Assembly (NCBI GenBank): GCA_902778255.1
Contig: CACYXD010000014.1
Coordinates: 148,464 to 212,463 of the forward strand
DNA: 64,000 nt
Direction: 5' to 3'
DNA from: an uncultured Prevotellaceae bacterium
Lineage (GTDB): Bacteria; Bacteroidota; Bacteroidia; Bacteroidales; Bacteroidaceae
Shown: positions 27,303-36,412 of the stretch, piece after piece
Layout of the letters: each line of letters opens with the position of its first letter
How positions within the stretch are numbered: position 1 is the stretch's first letter
Program-made: the position numbers and the translations under genes
Notes under the pieces: model-generated
Told to the model about the DNA's origin: nothing
The model's input: only the letters and a program-made list of their open reading frames with translations
Database searches by the model: none

Positions 27303-28556
27303 ATGGAAAGAACTTGGAGATGGTTTGGCAAGAAGGATAAAATTACTCTTGCACAACTGAGACAGATCGGTGTAGAAGGCATCGTAACTGCACTTCACGA
27401 CGTACCTCTGGGAGAGGTTTGGACTCGTGAGAAAATCCGCGACCTGCGCGAGTATATCGAGAGCTACGGCATGCGCTGGAGCGTAGTAGAGTCGCTACCC
27501 GTAGTTGAGACAATCAAATATGGCGGTCCTGATCGTGACCACCAGATAGAGGTATATAAGGAGAGTCTGCGCAACCTTGCAGCAGAAGGCATTCACTGCA
27601 TCTGCTACAACTTTATGCCCGTACTCGACTGGGCTCGCACCGACTTGTTCCACGACAACCCCAACGGTGCTACTAACCTCTATTTCAACTATGCCGAATT
27701 TGCTTATTTCGACATCTATATCCTGAAGCGTCCAGGTGCTCGCGAGGAGTGGGAGAAGTTCCAGTTCCCCGAAGGATGGGGCAAAGGTCGTAGCGTCATC
27801 GCCGAGTGCGACGAGCTGGCTAAGACCATGAACCCTGAGAAAGACCATAAGCTCGTTGAGAACATCGTCATCAAGACACAGGGTTTCGTATCAGGTAATT
27901 TCAGCGAGAACGATGAGGCTCCCGTACAGAAGTTCCGCGAATTCCTAGATTTGTATAAAGAAATAGACAAGAAGCAGTTACGTGAAAACATGAAATATTT
28001 CCTCGAGGCTATCATGCCTGTTTGCGAGGAGTGCAACATGAACATGTGCGTACATCCCGACGATCCCCCTATCGAGATTCTCGGATTGCCACGCATCGTA
28101 CGTACCGAGGAGGACATCCAGTGGTTCCTGGACGCTGTGCCCAACAAGCATAACGGACTCACTTTCTGTGCTGGTTCGCTCTCAGCTGGTGCCTATAACA
28201 ATGTGGTTGAGCTGGCTAAGAAGTTTGCCTCTCGCACACACTTTGTTCACCTGCGTTCATGCCACATCTTCCCCAATGGCGACTTCACTGAGGCCTCTCA
28301 TCTGGGCGGTCGTGCCGATCTAATCGAGCTCTGCAGAATTTTCGAGAAGGAAAATCCACAGTTGCCAATGCGTGTAGACCACGGTATGACATTTACCGAC
28401 GAGCCAGGAGGTATCATGGACGAGAGCAGTCACGGTCATAATGCAGGCTATACCCTACTCGGCCGTATGTTCGCCCTCGGTCAGGTACAGGGCATCCTAG
28501 CAACAGTAGATCGCGAACTTGGAATAGAATACAAACAACCCGGATTCTTTGATTAA
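27303..28556 (+). CDS. uxuA: Mannonate dehydratase
   Basis: Converts D-mannonate to 2-keto-3-deoxygluconate in glucuronate breakdown; TIM-barrel, metal dependent. 417 residues. Visible: MERTWRWFGKKDKITLAQLRQIGVEG-type start, WSVVESLPVVE, NFMPVLDWARTDL, the metal/substrate-binding MCVHPDDPP, FCAGSLSAGAYNN, HLRSCH and VDHGMTF. The ATG at 27303 is chosen because the family begins MERTWRW; an earlier ATG (27240) lies before the promoter box. uxuB follows after 5 bp. Confidence 0.97.
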   Translation: MERTWRWFGKKDKITLAQLRQIGVEGIVTALHDVPLGEVWTREKIRDLREYIESYGMRWSVVESLPVVETIKYGGPDRDHQIEVYKESLRNLAAEGIHCICYNFMPVLDWARTDLFHDNPNGATNLYFNYAEFAYFDIYILKRPGAREEWEKFQFPEGWGKGRSVIAECDELAKTMNPEKDHKLVENIVIKTQGFVSGNFSENDEAPVQKFREFLDLYKEIDKKQLRENMKYFLEAIMPVCEECNMNMCVHPDDPPIEILGLPRIVRTEEDIQWFLDAVPNKHNGLTFCAGSLSAGAYNNVVELAKKFASRTHFVHLRSCHIFPNGDFTEASHLGGRADLIELCRIFEKENPQLPMRVDHGMTFTDEPGGIMDESSHGHNAGYTLLGRMFALGQVQGILATVDRELGIEYKQPGFFD

Positions 28557-28561
28557 TATTT

Positions 28562-30148
28562 ATGAAATTAAATGATATACTGAGCGGCCAGTTAAATGCT
28601 GCAGAATGGGAAGCTAAGGGTTATCAGCTTCCTAAGTTTGACATCAAGGCTCTTCGTGAAAAGACTGCTAAGGAGCCCACATGGGTACACTTCGGTGGTG
28701 GAAACATCTTCCGCGCTTTCCCCGCTGCCATCCTGAACGATGCACTGAACACAGGTAAATACGACCGTGGTGTAATCGTAGCCGAGACTTTCGACTTCGA
28801 GGTAATCGATAAGGCTTATGCCCCATATAACAACCTTTCACTTTGTGTGAACCTCTGCTCAGATGGTTCTATCGAGAAGAAGGTTATCGCCAGCGTGACC
28901 GAGGCCCTGAAGGCAGACCCTCAGTTTGAGGACTGGAACCGTCTGGTTGAAATCTTCAAGAACCCAAGTCTGCAGATGATCTCGTTCACCATCACCGAGA
29001 AGGGTTACACCTACAACGAGGCCGATCTGGCTCGTGGACTGAAGCCCCTCTTCGCTATGGGTAAGGTTTGCGCCCTGCTGCTTGAGCGTTTCAACGCCAG
29101 ACAGCTGCCTCTCACCGTTCAGAGCATGGACAACTGCTCACACAACGGCGATAAGGTAAAGGCTGGCGTATTTGCTTATGCTGAGCGTTGGGTGAAGGAC
29201 GGACTGGTTCCTGCTGCCTTCCTCGACTACCTGAAGGATGAGAAGAAGATCACCTTCCCTTGGTCGATGATTGATAAGATTACCCCTCGTCCACACGAGA
29301 AGGTAAAGGAGATGCTGGCTGCTGATGGTTTCGACGACAACAACTACATCGAGACCGAGAAGCACACATTCACAGCTCCATTCGTAAATGCCGAAGAAGT
29401 GCAATATCTTGTTATCGAGGACAACTATACCAACGGTCGCCCACCATTGGATCTGGGCGGTGCACTCTACACCACTCGCGAAACCGTTGATAAGGTAGAG
29501 ACCATGAAGGTTACCACCTGTCTGAACCCACTGCACACCGCCATGAGTATCTATGGTTGTATGCTGGGCTACACCTTGATTTCTGCCGAGATGGCCGACG
29601 AGGACCTGCGCCCATTCGTTCAGAAACTGGGTTATATCGAGGCTATGCCTGTAGTAGTTGATCCAGGCGTGCTTAACCCCTACGAGTTTATCGGCGCCGT
29701 TATCAATCGTCGCCTGCCAAACCCATTCATGCCCGATGCCCCTCAGCGTATCGCTATGGATACCAGCCAGAAGTTGCCTATCCGTTTCGGTGAGACCCTG
29801 AAGAAGTACATCGCCCGTGGTTTGGACAAGAGCAATCTGGTACTCATCCCACTCACACTGGCTGGTTACGCCCGCTACCTGAAGGGCATCAAGGATGATG
29901 GTACTGCATTCGATTGTTCACCCGACCCAATGCTCGACGAACTGCAGGCTATCGTAGCTTCTCTGGAGATTGGCAAGGTCGATCAGGATTGGAGCCCACT
30001 GAAGAAGCTATATAGCCGCAAGGATGTGTTTGGACTCGACCTCTACGAGGCTGGCCTGGGAGAGCAGATTGAGGGAATGGTTAAGGAACTGTTTGCCGGC
30101 AACGGTGCTGTTCGTCAGACGCTTCACAAATACGTGTCAGCCCGCTAA
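28562..30148 (+). CDS. uxuB: Fructuronate reductase (mannitol dehydrogenase family)
   Basis: NAD-dependent reduction of D-fructuronate to D-mannonate, the step before UxuA. 528 residues, polyol/mannitol dehydrogenase superfamily: Rossmann N-terminal part (WVHFGGGNIFRAFPAAIL, residues ~41-58) and the C-terminal helical domain (TTCLNPLHTAMSIYGCMLGY, with the catalytic Lys region around KLPIRFGETLKKYI). Pairing with uxuA fixes the substrate better than the family alone. Uronate isomerase and KDG kinase/aldolase genes are not in the window. Confidence 0.92.
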   Translation: MKLNDILSGQLNAAEWEAKGYQLPKFDIKALREKTAKEPTWVHFGGGNIFRAFPAAILNDALNTGKYDRGVIVAETFDFEVIDKAYAPYNNLSLCVNLCSDGSIEKKVIASVTEALKADPQFEDWNRLVEIFKNPSLQMISFTITEKGYTYNEADLARGLKPLFAMGKVCALLLERFNARQLPLTVQSMDNCSHNGDKVKAGVFAYAERWVKDGLVPAAFLDYLKDEKKITFPWSMIDKITPRPHEKVKEMLAADGFDDNNYIETEKHTFTAPFVNAEEVQYLVIEDNYTNGRPPLDLGGALYTTRETVDKVETMKVTTCLNPLHTAMSIYGCMLGYTLISAEMADEDLRPFVQKLGYIEAMPVVVDPGVLNPYEFIGAVINRRLPNPFMPDAPQRIAMDTSQKLPIRFGETLKKYIARGLDKSNLVLIPLTLAGYARYLKGIKDDGTAFDCSPDPMLDELQAIVASLEIGKVDQDWSPLKKLYSRKDVFGLDLYEAGLGEQIEGMVKELFAGNGAVRQTLHKYVSAR

Positions 30149-30174
30149 TCCAAACTGTTAATATTCAGTTACTC

Positions 30175-30204
30175 AACGGATGCAAAATTGCATCCGTTTT
30201 TTTT
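30175..30204 (+). terminator. Terminator of uxuAB
   Basis: An 11-bp inverted repeat (aacggatgc core at 30175-30183, complement 30190-30198) followed by eight T. Confidence 0.9.
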
Positions 30205-30240
30205 GCCTCAGCAATAGTGAACAGCAATGGAAATATTGTG

Positions 30241-30248
30241 TACTTTTG
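30241..30248 (+). promoter_or_regulatory. -7-like box in front of the 22-bp repeat array
   Basis: TACTTTTG sits at the left edge of the array, reading into it. No coding frame follows on the plus strand. Confidence 0.45.
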
Positions 30249-30379
30249 CGAAACAGCGCAAAACACAATGTAAAACAGGCTAAAATGCAACACGAAACAG
30301 CCTAAAACGCAAGGTGAAACAGCCTAAAACGCAAGGTGAAACAGCCTAAAACGCAATGCGTTTTAAGCCAAAACACAAG
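30248..30379. repeat. 22-bp tandem repeat, six units
   Basis: Six units of exactly 22 bp (30248, 30270, 30292, 30314, 30336, 30358). Units 3, 4 and 5 are nearly identical (core gaaacagcctaaaacgca); units 1, 2 and 6 are diverged. There are no spacers, so it is not a CRISPR. It lies between the uxuAB terminator and the end of pcrA. Confidence 0.9.
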
Positions 30380-30395
30380 TTAACCTGAATTCCAA

Positions 30396-32792
30396 CTATC
30401 CCAGCAACTTAAATTTAGCAAATTTCAGGAGGAGCTGTTTGGTGCCCAAATTACGAAAATCGACAGTTGCTTTTTCATTGTCGCCTGTGCCCTCAAGTTT
30501 CACAATGGTACCGATACCGAAGCGCTGATGTTCTATGACGGCACCTTCGCGGAGACCGTTGATGGTTGAAGGTTGATGACTGATAGTTGACGACTGACGA
30601 GTGCTTGCCACAGGCTTGAAACGCCCACCGCTGGCGATGTTCAACTGGCGCTTAAAGCCATCGCTGAAAGGATCGACTTGGGATTCAGGGCGACGAGGAG
30701 CCACCTGACGTGGCTTGGGGTCAGCGCGGAACTGGGTGGCCACAGGACGGGGATTCTGCATCCATTCAGGCCCCTCGGAAGCACGCTGCCAAGGCAAACG
30801 CTGAGATGATTTATCGAAACTACCCATAGAGCCCTCTACACGCAGCAAAGAGGGGTCTATGTCGCGGATGAAGCGCGAGGGGGTATCGTATTCCATACGT
30901 CCGTAGCGGAAGCGGTTTTGCGCACAAGTCAGGATGCAATGGCGCTCAGCACGCGTGATGGCCACGTAGAGCAGGCGGCGCTCCTCTTCGAGCTCACGCA
31001 TACTGTTAATACACATGGGCGACGGGAAGATGTTTTCCTCAAGGCCTACGACAAATACCGTGGGAAACTCCAAGCCCTTGGCCGAGTGGATGGTCATCAG
31101 CGACACCTTGGGCTGATCGACATCGCCCTCACTGTCGAGGTCGGTAAGCAGCGCCACTTCCTGCAGGAAATCGCCCAGGGAAATCTGGCCACTCTGATCC
31201 TCCTCGCGGCGTGTCTCCACGAAGTCCTGCATAGCAGCGAGAAACTCCTCAAGGTTCTCCTGACGCGAGAGATCTTCAGGGTTGCGACTGGAATAGATGT
31301 CCTTCGAGATGCCGCTCTCGGTGATAATAGCGTGGCCCAATTGATAGGCATCCTCACCATCCAGACGCATACGCCAACCGTCTATCAGCTGACAGAAATT
31401 GCTAATCTTGGTGATAGTAGCCTTGCTAACATTGAGATGCGCCGGTTTGGTCATCACATCCCAGAGTGACACTCTATCCTGAGAAGCTGTTTCTACTATC
31501 TTGGAAAGCGTGGTGTCACCAATACCTCGAGTGGGATAATTGATGATGCGCTTCAGGGCCTCCTCATCGTTGGGGTTCACAACCACACGGAAATAGGCAA
31601 TCACATCCTTGATCTCCTTGCGTTGATAGAAACTGAGGCCTCCATAGATACGATAGGGAATACCGTCCTTACGCATTTGTTCCTCAAAGGAGCGACTCTG
31701 TGCATTAGTGCGATAAAGGATGGCAAAATCGCTGTACTCGCAATGCTCCTGGCGACGGATGCGCTGGATGTCCTTGCACACGATGATGGCCTCTTCCTTA
31801 TCGCTATAGGCAGGTTTAAGTTTTACTATATCACCATCATCCTTATCACTCAGAACAACAGGCTTTTCCGTAATCTGGAAATGATTCTTTTTTATTAAAC
31901 TATTTGCCGCATTTACGATATATCTTGTAGAGCGATAATTTAATGTAAGAAATATTTTAGCCCCTTTAAATTCTTTATCAAAGTTTAAAATATTATCAAT
32001 CGTAGCACCACGAAAACTATAGATACTTTGAGCGTCATCACCTACAGCACAAACCATGTAAGACTTTGGTTGAGCTGCAGCTATTTTTTTTATAATTTCT
32101 TTCTGAACAACATTCGTATCTTGATACTCATCTATCAAAATGAAACTAAATATTCTTCCATATCTTTGACAAACATCTGGATAACGATCCAAAAGAAGAT
32201 ACATTTGCAAAAGAAGGTCATCAAAGTCCATCGCGTTTGCCTGTCGGCAACGCTCGACATATCGCTTATAAACTTCAGCCACCTTTGGTTTCTTAGGGTC
32301 GTATAGCGAACAATTTACGAAAGCATCAGGAAGAACTATATGGTTTTTTGCTGTTGAAATAATATCATTCAGAGAAGAAGGTTTATACACCTTTTCATCG
32401 AGTGCCATCTCCTTGATAAGGCTTTTCAATAAAGAACGTGCATCCGACTGGTCGTAGATTGTATAATTAGAAACGTAACCAATCTTATCTGCCTCAAATC
32501 TCAATATGCTGGCAAAGACAGAATGAAAAGTTCCCATTCTTAATTTCGAAGCCTTTTCTTGCCCTACTAGTTTTCCTATTCGCTCACGCATCTCGCGAGC
32601 TGCCTTATTGGTAAACGTGAGGGCGAGGATATTCCAGGGTTTTAGCCCTTTTTCCTCCATCAGATAGGCTATTTTATAGGTCAGCACACGCGTTTTTCCA
32701 GAACCGGCGCCAGCAATTACGAGCGAGGCTCCGTCACAATATTCCACCGCTTCGCGCTGACTATCATTGAGTTGTGAAAGCAGGTTGTCCAT
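30396..32792 (-). CDS. pcrA: UvrD/PcrA-type superfamily 1 DNA helicase
   Basis: 3'-5' helicase of nucleotide excision repair and replication restart; about 798 residues. Motifs: Q motif (LNDSQREAVEY), Walker A AGAGSGKTRVLT, Ia TFTNKAAREM, II LIDEYQDTN, III GDDAQSIYSFRGA, IV LNYRST, V TIHSAKGLEFPTVFVVG, VI LLYVAITRAE, and a C-terminal Tudor-like segment (VIEHQRFGIGTIVKLEG). Start at ATG 32792; the in-frame TTG at 32813 is inside the promoter box. Residues ~732-745 are encoded by a 7-bp repeat in the linker before the Tudor segment. DNA coding for about residues 78-320 is visibly richer in A+T than the rest although the motifs are intact. Confidence 0.95.
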   Translation of the reverse strand: MDNLLSQLNDSQREAVEYCDGASLVIAGAGSGKTRVLTYKIAYLMEEKGLKPWNILALTFTNKAAREMRERIGKLVGQEKASKLRMGTFHSVFASILRFEADKIGYVSNYTIYDQSDARSLLKSLIKEMALDEKVYKPSSLNDIISTAKNHIVLPDAFVNCSLYDPKKPKVAEVYKRYVERCRQANAMDFDDLLLQMYLLLDRYPDVCQRYGRIFSFILIDEYQDTNVVQKEIIKKIAAAQPKSYMVCAVGDDAQSIYSFRGATIDNILNFDKEFKGAKIFLTLNYRSTRYIVNAANSLIKKNHFQITEKPVVLSDKDDGDIVKLKPAYSDKEEAIIVCKDIQRIRRQEHCEYSDFAILYRTNAQSRSFEEQMRKDGIPYRIYGGLSFYQRKEIKDVIAYFRVVVNPNDEEALKRIINYPTRGIGDTTLSKIVETASQDRVSLWDVMTKPAHLNVSKATITKISNFCQLIDGWRMRLDGEDAYQLGHAIITESGISKDIYSSRNPEDLSRQENLEEFLAAMQDFVETRREEDQSGQISLGDFLQEVALLTDLDSEGDVDQPKVSLMTIHSAKGLEFPTVFVVGLEENIFPSPMCINSMRELEEERRLLYVAITRAERHCILTCAQNRFRYGRMEYDTPSRFIRDIDPSLLRVEGSMGSFDKSSQRLPWQRASEGPEWMQNPRPVATQFRADPKPRQVAPRRPESQVDPFSDGFKRQLNIASGGRFKPVASTRQSSTISHQPSTINGLREGAVIEHQRFGIGTIVKLEGTGDNEKATVDFRNLGTKQLLLKFAKFKLLG
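30558..30599. repeat. 7-bp-period repeat inside pcrA
   Basis: Six units in phase (consensus gttgatg/actgacg), in frame in the linker between helicase core and Tudor-like end. Confidence 0.85.
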
Positions 32793-32810
32793 ATCGTTAA
32801 AATTCGCCTG

Positions 32811-32818
32811 CAAAGTTA
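32811..32818 (-). promoter_or_regulatory. -7 box for pcrA
   Basis: TAACTTTG on the minus strand, 18 nt before the ATG at 32792, giving a very short leader. Confidence 0.65.
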
Positions 32819-32867
32819 ATCATTATTTATAAAATAAAAGCCACTTTTCTCCGTTATATTTTCAAGT

Positions 32868-34868
32868 ATGGAAAAAACGCCCAACGAGATGGTTCTGATC
32901 TCTGTCGTGACACCTGTGTACAATGGCGAGAGCTTTGTACAAGATGCCTATGACTGTCTGTGTAGGCAAAGTTATACGGATTGGGAATGGGTTGTGGTGG
33001 ACGATGGCTCTACTGACAACACAGCCGAGCACTTGAAAAGCCTTGCCACAAAAGACCAACGCATACGCTTTTTCCAACAGAAGAACAGCGGGACAGCCAA
33101 GCAGCCTAGGGATCATGCCGTATATGAGTCGAAGGGGGCATTCGTACTGCCGCTCGACATTGATGACTTGCTCAGCGACGACTATTTGGAAACGATGTTG
33201 AAACGACAGGAGGAGACAGATGCCGACATTATTTATCCACAGATGCATTTCGTAGATTTAGAGTCAGGAAAGACCTTCCAGTCCTTACCCGTGGCCGGTT
33301 TCGATACTAAAAAGGTTTATGTCTCCAGAGACTTAGTCAAGGAGACTGCTCCAGAATGGAACATCGGGTGTAACGGCGGACTGTATCGTCGCAGCGCATG
33401 GATAAATATTAGTTACCCAGAGAAGAAAGAGCCCATCTGGATGAACTCTGACGAAGTGGACGAGCGTCTATACTTGATTCACGCTAAGAAAGCAGCCTTC
33501 TCACAGGCCTGCTACTACTACCAAAACCACAAGTCTTCAACAACAGGACACGTATCGCCAAAGGTTTTTCATACACTGAAGACCTCCTTGCAACTGCTAG
33601 ACATCATGGAGCGGGAATTCGGCAAGGAGAGTGAAGAATACCGCAGGATGACGCGCAGGGCCTTTTGCGACTGGCGATACAAGATGATGCTCTTTGTAAA
33701 GCACCATGATGAACTGGTTGATGCCGACGCGGAGATTCACAAGAATCTGGCTGACGGCTTTCATCGGCTCGACACCAATGTGCTTACCCTTGCGGAGCGC
33801 ATCCAATTCCTGAACCTGAAGCATTTCCCCCTGATTCTTGCGCTTTTCTGTCTAAAATACAAGCCCTCGCTGCTCAAAGAGAAACTGATGCAGCGAAGAA
33901 ATCCTGAGGGCTATGCCGACAAGTATATCCGAAAGCGCGAGGAACAGAAAACAGGCGATGCGATAAAGTCATTATATGAGCAAGGAGAGCCAAAAGAAGA
34001 CTATCAGCCATACGTCATCAGCATGTTTTGCGGCAACGCTCCAAGCGGCGGCTTAGTGGATCGTCTGCGTGGAGCCGTCAGCACCTATCAGGAATGTGTG
34101 GCCACAGGACGCAGCTTCAAGTTGCATTTCACCCATCCGTTCCTGTTGTCCGACTATCTGGTGCCCAACACTTACGACTGGACTATCAGTAATGACGCTA
34201 TCACCTTCAGTCTCGCGCAGGCAAAGCCCCTGATAGCCTGCAGCGTATATGATTCGTCACAGGAGCGACAGACGCATAGACAGCAGATACGACAAGCGCT
34301 CAGCAACAGCAAGGACAAACAGGTGCACGTCTATACCAACGCGGCCTTCTGCTACGACAACGACTTTGCGCAGTCGTTCCTGGAGCTGTTCAAGCCTTCG
34401 ACACGTTTACAACAGCATATCGACAAGACAAAAACGGAGATTGGCGGGAGTTATATCACCATCTCGGCCCGCTTCTGCAACAGCCTGGACGATTTCAACG
34501 AGGAGGTCTATAGCGAGCCACTGCCAGTAGCCGAGCGCAGACAGCTGATTGATAGCTGCATCGCCCAAATGCAGGGAATCAAAGCTAAGCATCCCAACGA
34601 GCGACTGGTGATCTGCTCAGACAGCACTACATTCATTGAAGAAGCCAGAAAGCATTTCGACATCTTCACCACGCCAGGTACCATCTCGCATATCGGCAAT
34701 GACGATGTACACGATTACGACTATTACGAGAGGACATTCCTCGACTCCTATGTCATAGCGGGCGCCAGCGATGCTTATCTGCTGAAAGGGCCGCACATGA
34801 TGAAGAGCGGTTTTCCATACGCAGCAGCACTCGTTGGGGGTACGACATTAAAGGTCATACAATTCTAA
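32868..34868 (+). CDS. Two-domain glycosyltransferase: GT2 plus putative fucosyltransferase-like domain
   Basis: 666 residues. Residues ~10-230 are a GT-A family 2 domain (ISVVTPVYNGESFVQDAYDCL, WVVVDDGSTDNT, LPLDIDDLLSDDY). After a linker, residues ~380-666 are a second domain with FCGNAPSGGLVDRLRGAV and CSDSTTFIEEARKHF, then MMKSGFPYAAALVGG. The G-G-L-x-D-R-L-R-G and SDS patterns recall NodZ/O-fucosyltransferase-like GT-B enzymes, but this is a loose resemblance. One polypeptide could add two successive sugars. First gene of the polysaccharide cluster; the flippase gene follows after 6 bp. Confidence 0.75.
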   Translation: MEKTPNEMVLISVVTPVYNGESFVQDAYDCLCRQSYTDWEWVVVDDGSTDNTAEHLKSLATKDQRIRFFQQKNSGTAKQPRDHAVYESKGAFVLPLDIDDLLSDDYLETMLKRQEETDADIIYPQMHFVDLESGKTFQSLPVAGFDTKKVYVSRDLVKETAPEWNIGCNGGLYRRSAWINISYPEKKEPIWMNSDEVDERLYLIHAKKAAFSQACYYYQNHKSSTTGHVSPKVFHTLKTSLQLLDIMEREFGKESEEYRRMTRRAFCDWRYKMMLFVKHHDELVDADAEIHKNLADGFHRLDTNVLTLAERIQFLNLKHFPLILALFCLKYKPSLLKEKLMQRRNPEGYADKYIRKREEQKTGDAIKSLYEQGEPKEDYQPYVISMFCGNAPSGGLVDRLRGAVSTYQECVATGRSFKLHFTHPFLLSDYLVPNTYDWTISNDAITFSLAQAKPLIACSVYDSSQERQTHRQQIRQALSNSKDKQVHVYTNAAFCYDNDFAQSFLELFKPSTRLQQHIDKTKTEIGGSYITISARFCNSLDDFNEEVYSEPLPVAERRQLIDSCIAQMQGIKAKHPNERLVICSDSTTFIEEARKHFDIFTTPGTISHIGNDDVHDYDYYERTFLDSYVIAGASDAYLLKGPHMMKSGFPYAAALVGGTTLKVIQF

Positions 34869-34874
34869 ACCGAC

Positions 34875-36389
34875 ATGATGAACGAGAAGAAAGTCAGCGC
34901 ATACCGCAGAATAGCATCGAGCACCGCCATCTTTGGCAGTGCTCAAGTGCTGAATGTTCTCATCAACATCATTCGCGGAAAGCTGGTAGCCTATATTCTG
35001 CATTCTACGGGTATGGGCATTGCCTCTGTCTTCACGTCGGCAGCCAACACCATACAACAGTTTGCCCTATTGGGACTGAACATCTCGGCAATACCCGCCG
35101 TATCGCAGGCTAACAATGAAGCCGACCCGAAGGTGCTGGCCTTCACCATCCGACTGGTAAGGCGCATCGTGATGCTGGCCTCGCTGCTCGGATTCCTGGC
35201 AACGATAGCGCTGTCACCAGTACTGTCGAGTACCTCGTTTGGCAATCAGTCTCAGATACCCTATTTCCTCTTACTCAGTCTGGCCGTGCTGTTTAATGTG
35301 TTGGGAACTGGCGAAATGGCGGTATTGCAAGGTCTGAGACGCTATAAGCTGCTGGCATTCTGCTCTACAGTACCACCTCTGTGCGGCCTTTTGCTCAGCG
35401 TACCCATCTACTATGTCTGGGGAATTGAGGGTATCGTGCCTGCAATGATTGTGGGAAACCTTATCTACTTCATCGTCATACGCCTGCTCTCTTTTCGTAA
35501 TAAGCAGAAGGCACCCAAAGAGCCCATCTCCTGGAAAACAATGTGGACACAGGGGCGCGGCATTATTAAATTCGGCTCTATCCTGACGTTGGGCTCGCTG
35601 ATTGGCACACTAACGACATTTGCGCTGATTGCTTTTATCAACAATATAGGAAGTACTGAGGACGCAGGTTTCTATCAAGCCTGCAACGTGATAGCCAGTC
35701 AGTATACTGGGCTGGTGTTCACGGCTATGGCTGCCGACTATTTCCCCCACCTGTCCAGTCTTGTGAAAACAAATATGCAACAGGCTTTCCAACTGGTAAA
35801 TCAGCAGACTGAGATCATCATGCTGATCATCACGCCACTGGCTATGTTGCTGATCCTGACTGCACCGCTGGTCATCCGCATCCTGCTCACAGAAGAGTTT
35901 CTTGTCATAGAACGAGTAGTGTGCTTCGTAGGCTTCGCCAGCGTGCTGAGAGGACTCTGCTTCGCACGCGACTATATCATCTACGCAAAAGGCGACAACG
36001 CTATTATTTTCTGGGTGGAAACGATATGGGGATCGGCCAAGACATTCGGTATTATGAGTTTGTCCTACTATCTCTTCGGACTCGACGGATTGGGCTATGG
36101 TGCTGTATGCGTGGCTGTTGTCGAGGTCGTGGTCACTCTGATACTCATTCCTTGGCGCTATGGGTTCCGCTTTACACGCAGAACGATCAACTTAATTATC
36201 GTTACCACAACGATGGCCACTATCTGCCTAATAGGTTCGCAGATTCCCTCTACGGTAGAGAAATATGCTGTTATGAGCACCACTACCACCATCTGTTTCA
36301 TCTACAGCCTCGTGCAACTGAACAAGAGAATGAATTTGCGCGCTATCGTCAATCGTTTAAAAAACAGGCAGAAAAAGGAGGCATCATAA
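34875..36389 (+). CDS. Wzx-type polysaccharide flippase / O-antigen translocase
   Basis: 504 residues, about 12-14 hydrophobic segments, MOP superfamily. It would flip undecaprenyl-linked repeat units across the inner membrane. The N-terminus (IFGSAQVLNVLINIIRGKLVAYIL, then GIASVFTSAANTIQQFALLGLN) is typical of O-antigen translocases. The start may be 34875 or the next Met at 34878. It is flanked by glycosyltransferases. No Wzy polymerase or chain-length regulator is seen in the window. Confidence 0.9.
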   Translation: MMNEKKVSAYRRIASSTAIFGSAQVLNVLINIIRGKLVAYILHSTGMGIASVFTSAANTIQQFALLGLNISAIPAVSQANNEADPKVLAFTIRLVRRIVMLASLLGFLATIALSPVLSSTSFGNQSQIPYFLLLSLAVLFNVLGTGEMAVLQGLRRYKLLAFCSTVPPLCGLLLSVPIYYVWGIEGIVPAMIVGNLIYFIVIRLLSFRNKQKAPKEPISWKTMWTQGRGIIKFGSILTLGSLIGTLTTFALIAFINNIGSTEDAGFYQACNVIASQYTGLVFTAMAADYFPHLSSLVKTNMQQAFQLVNQQTEIIMLIITPLAMLLILTAPLVIRILLTEEFLVIERVVCFVGFASVLRGLCFARDYIIYAKGDNAIIFWVETIWGSAKTFGIMSLSYYLFGLDGLGYGAVCVAVVEVVVTLILIPWRYGFRFTRRTINLIIVTTTMATICLIGSQIPSTVEKYAVMSTTTTICFIYSLVQLNKRMNLRAIVNRLKNRQKKEAS

Positions 36390-36400
36390 AAACTTATTCG

Positions 36401-36408
36401 TAACTTTG
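36401..36408 (+). promoter_or_regulatory. -7 box for the glycosyltransferase at 36413
   Basis: TAACTTTG ends 4 nt before the ATG, implying a leaderless mRNA and a promoter inside the cluster. Confidence 0.7.
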
Positions 36409-36412
36409 CGCT

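Noticed and set aside
30248-30379. CRISPR array
   Set aside because: The 22-bp units are contiguous, with no spacers, and no cas genes are present.
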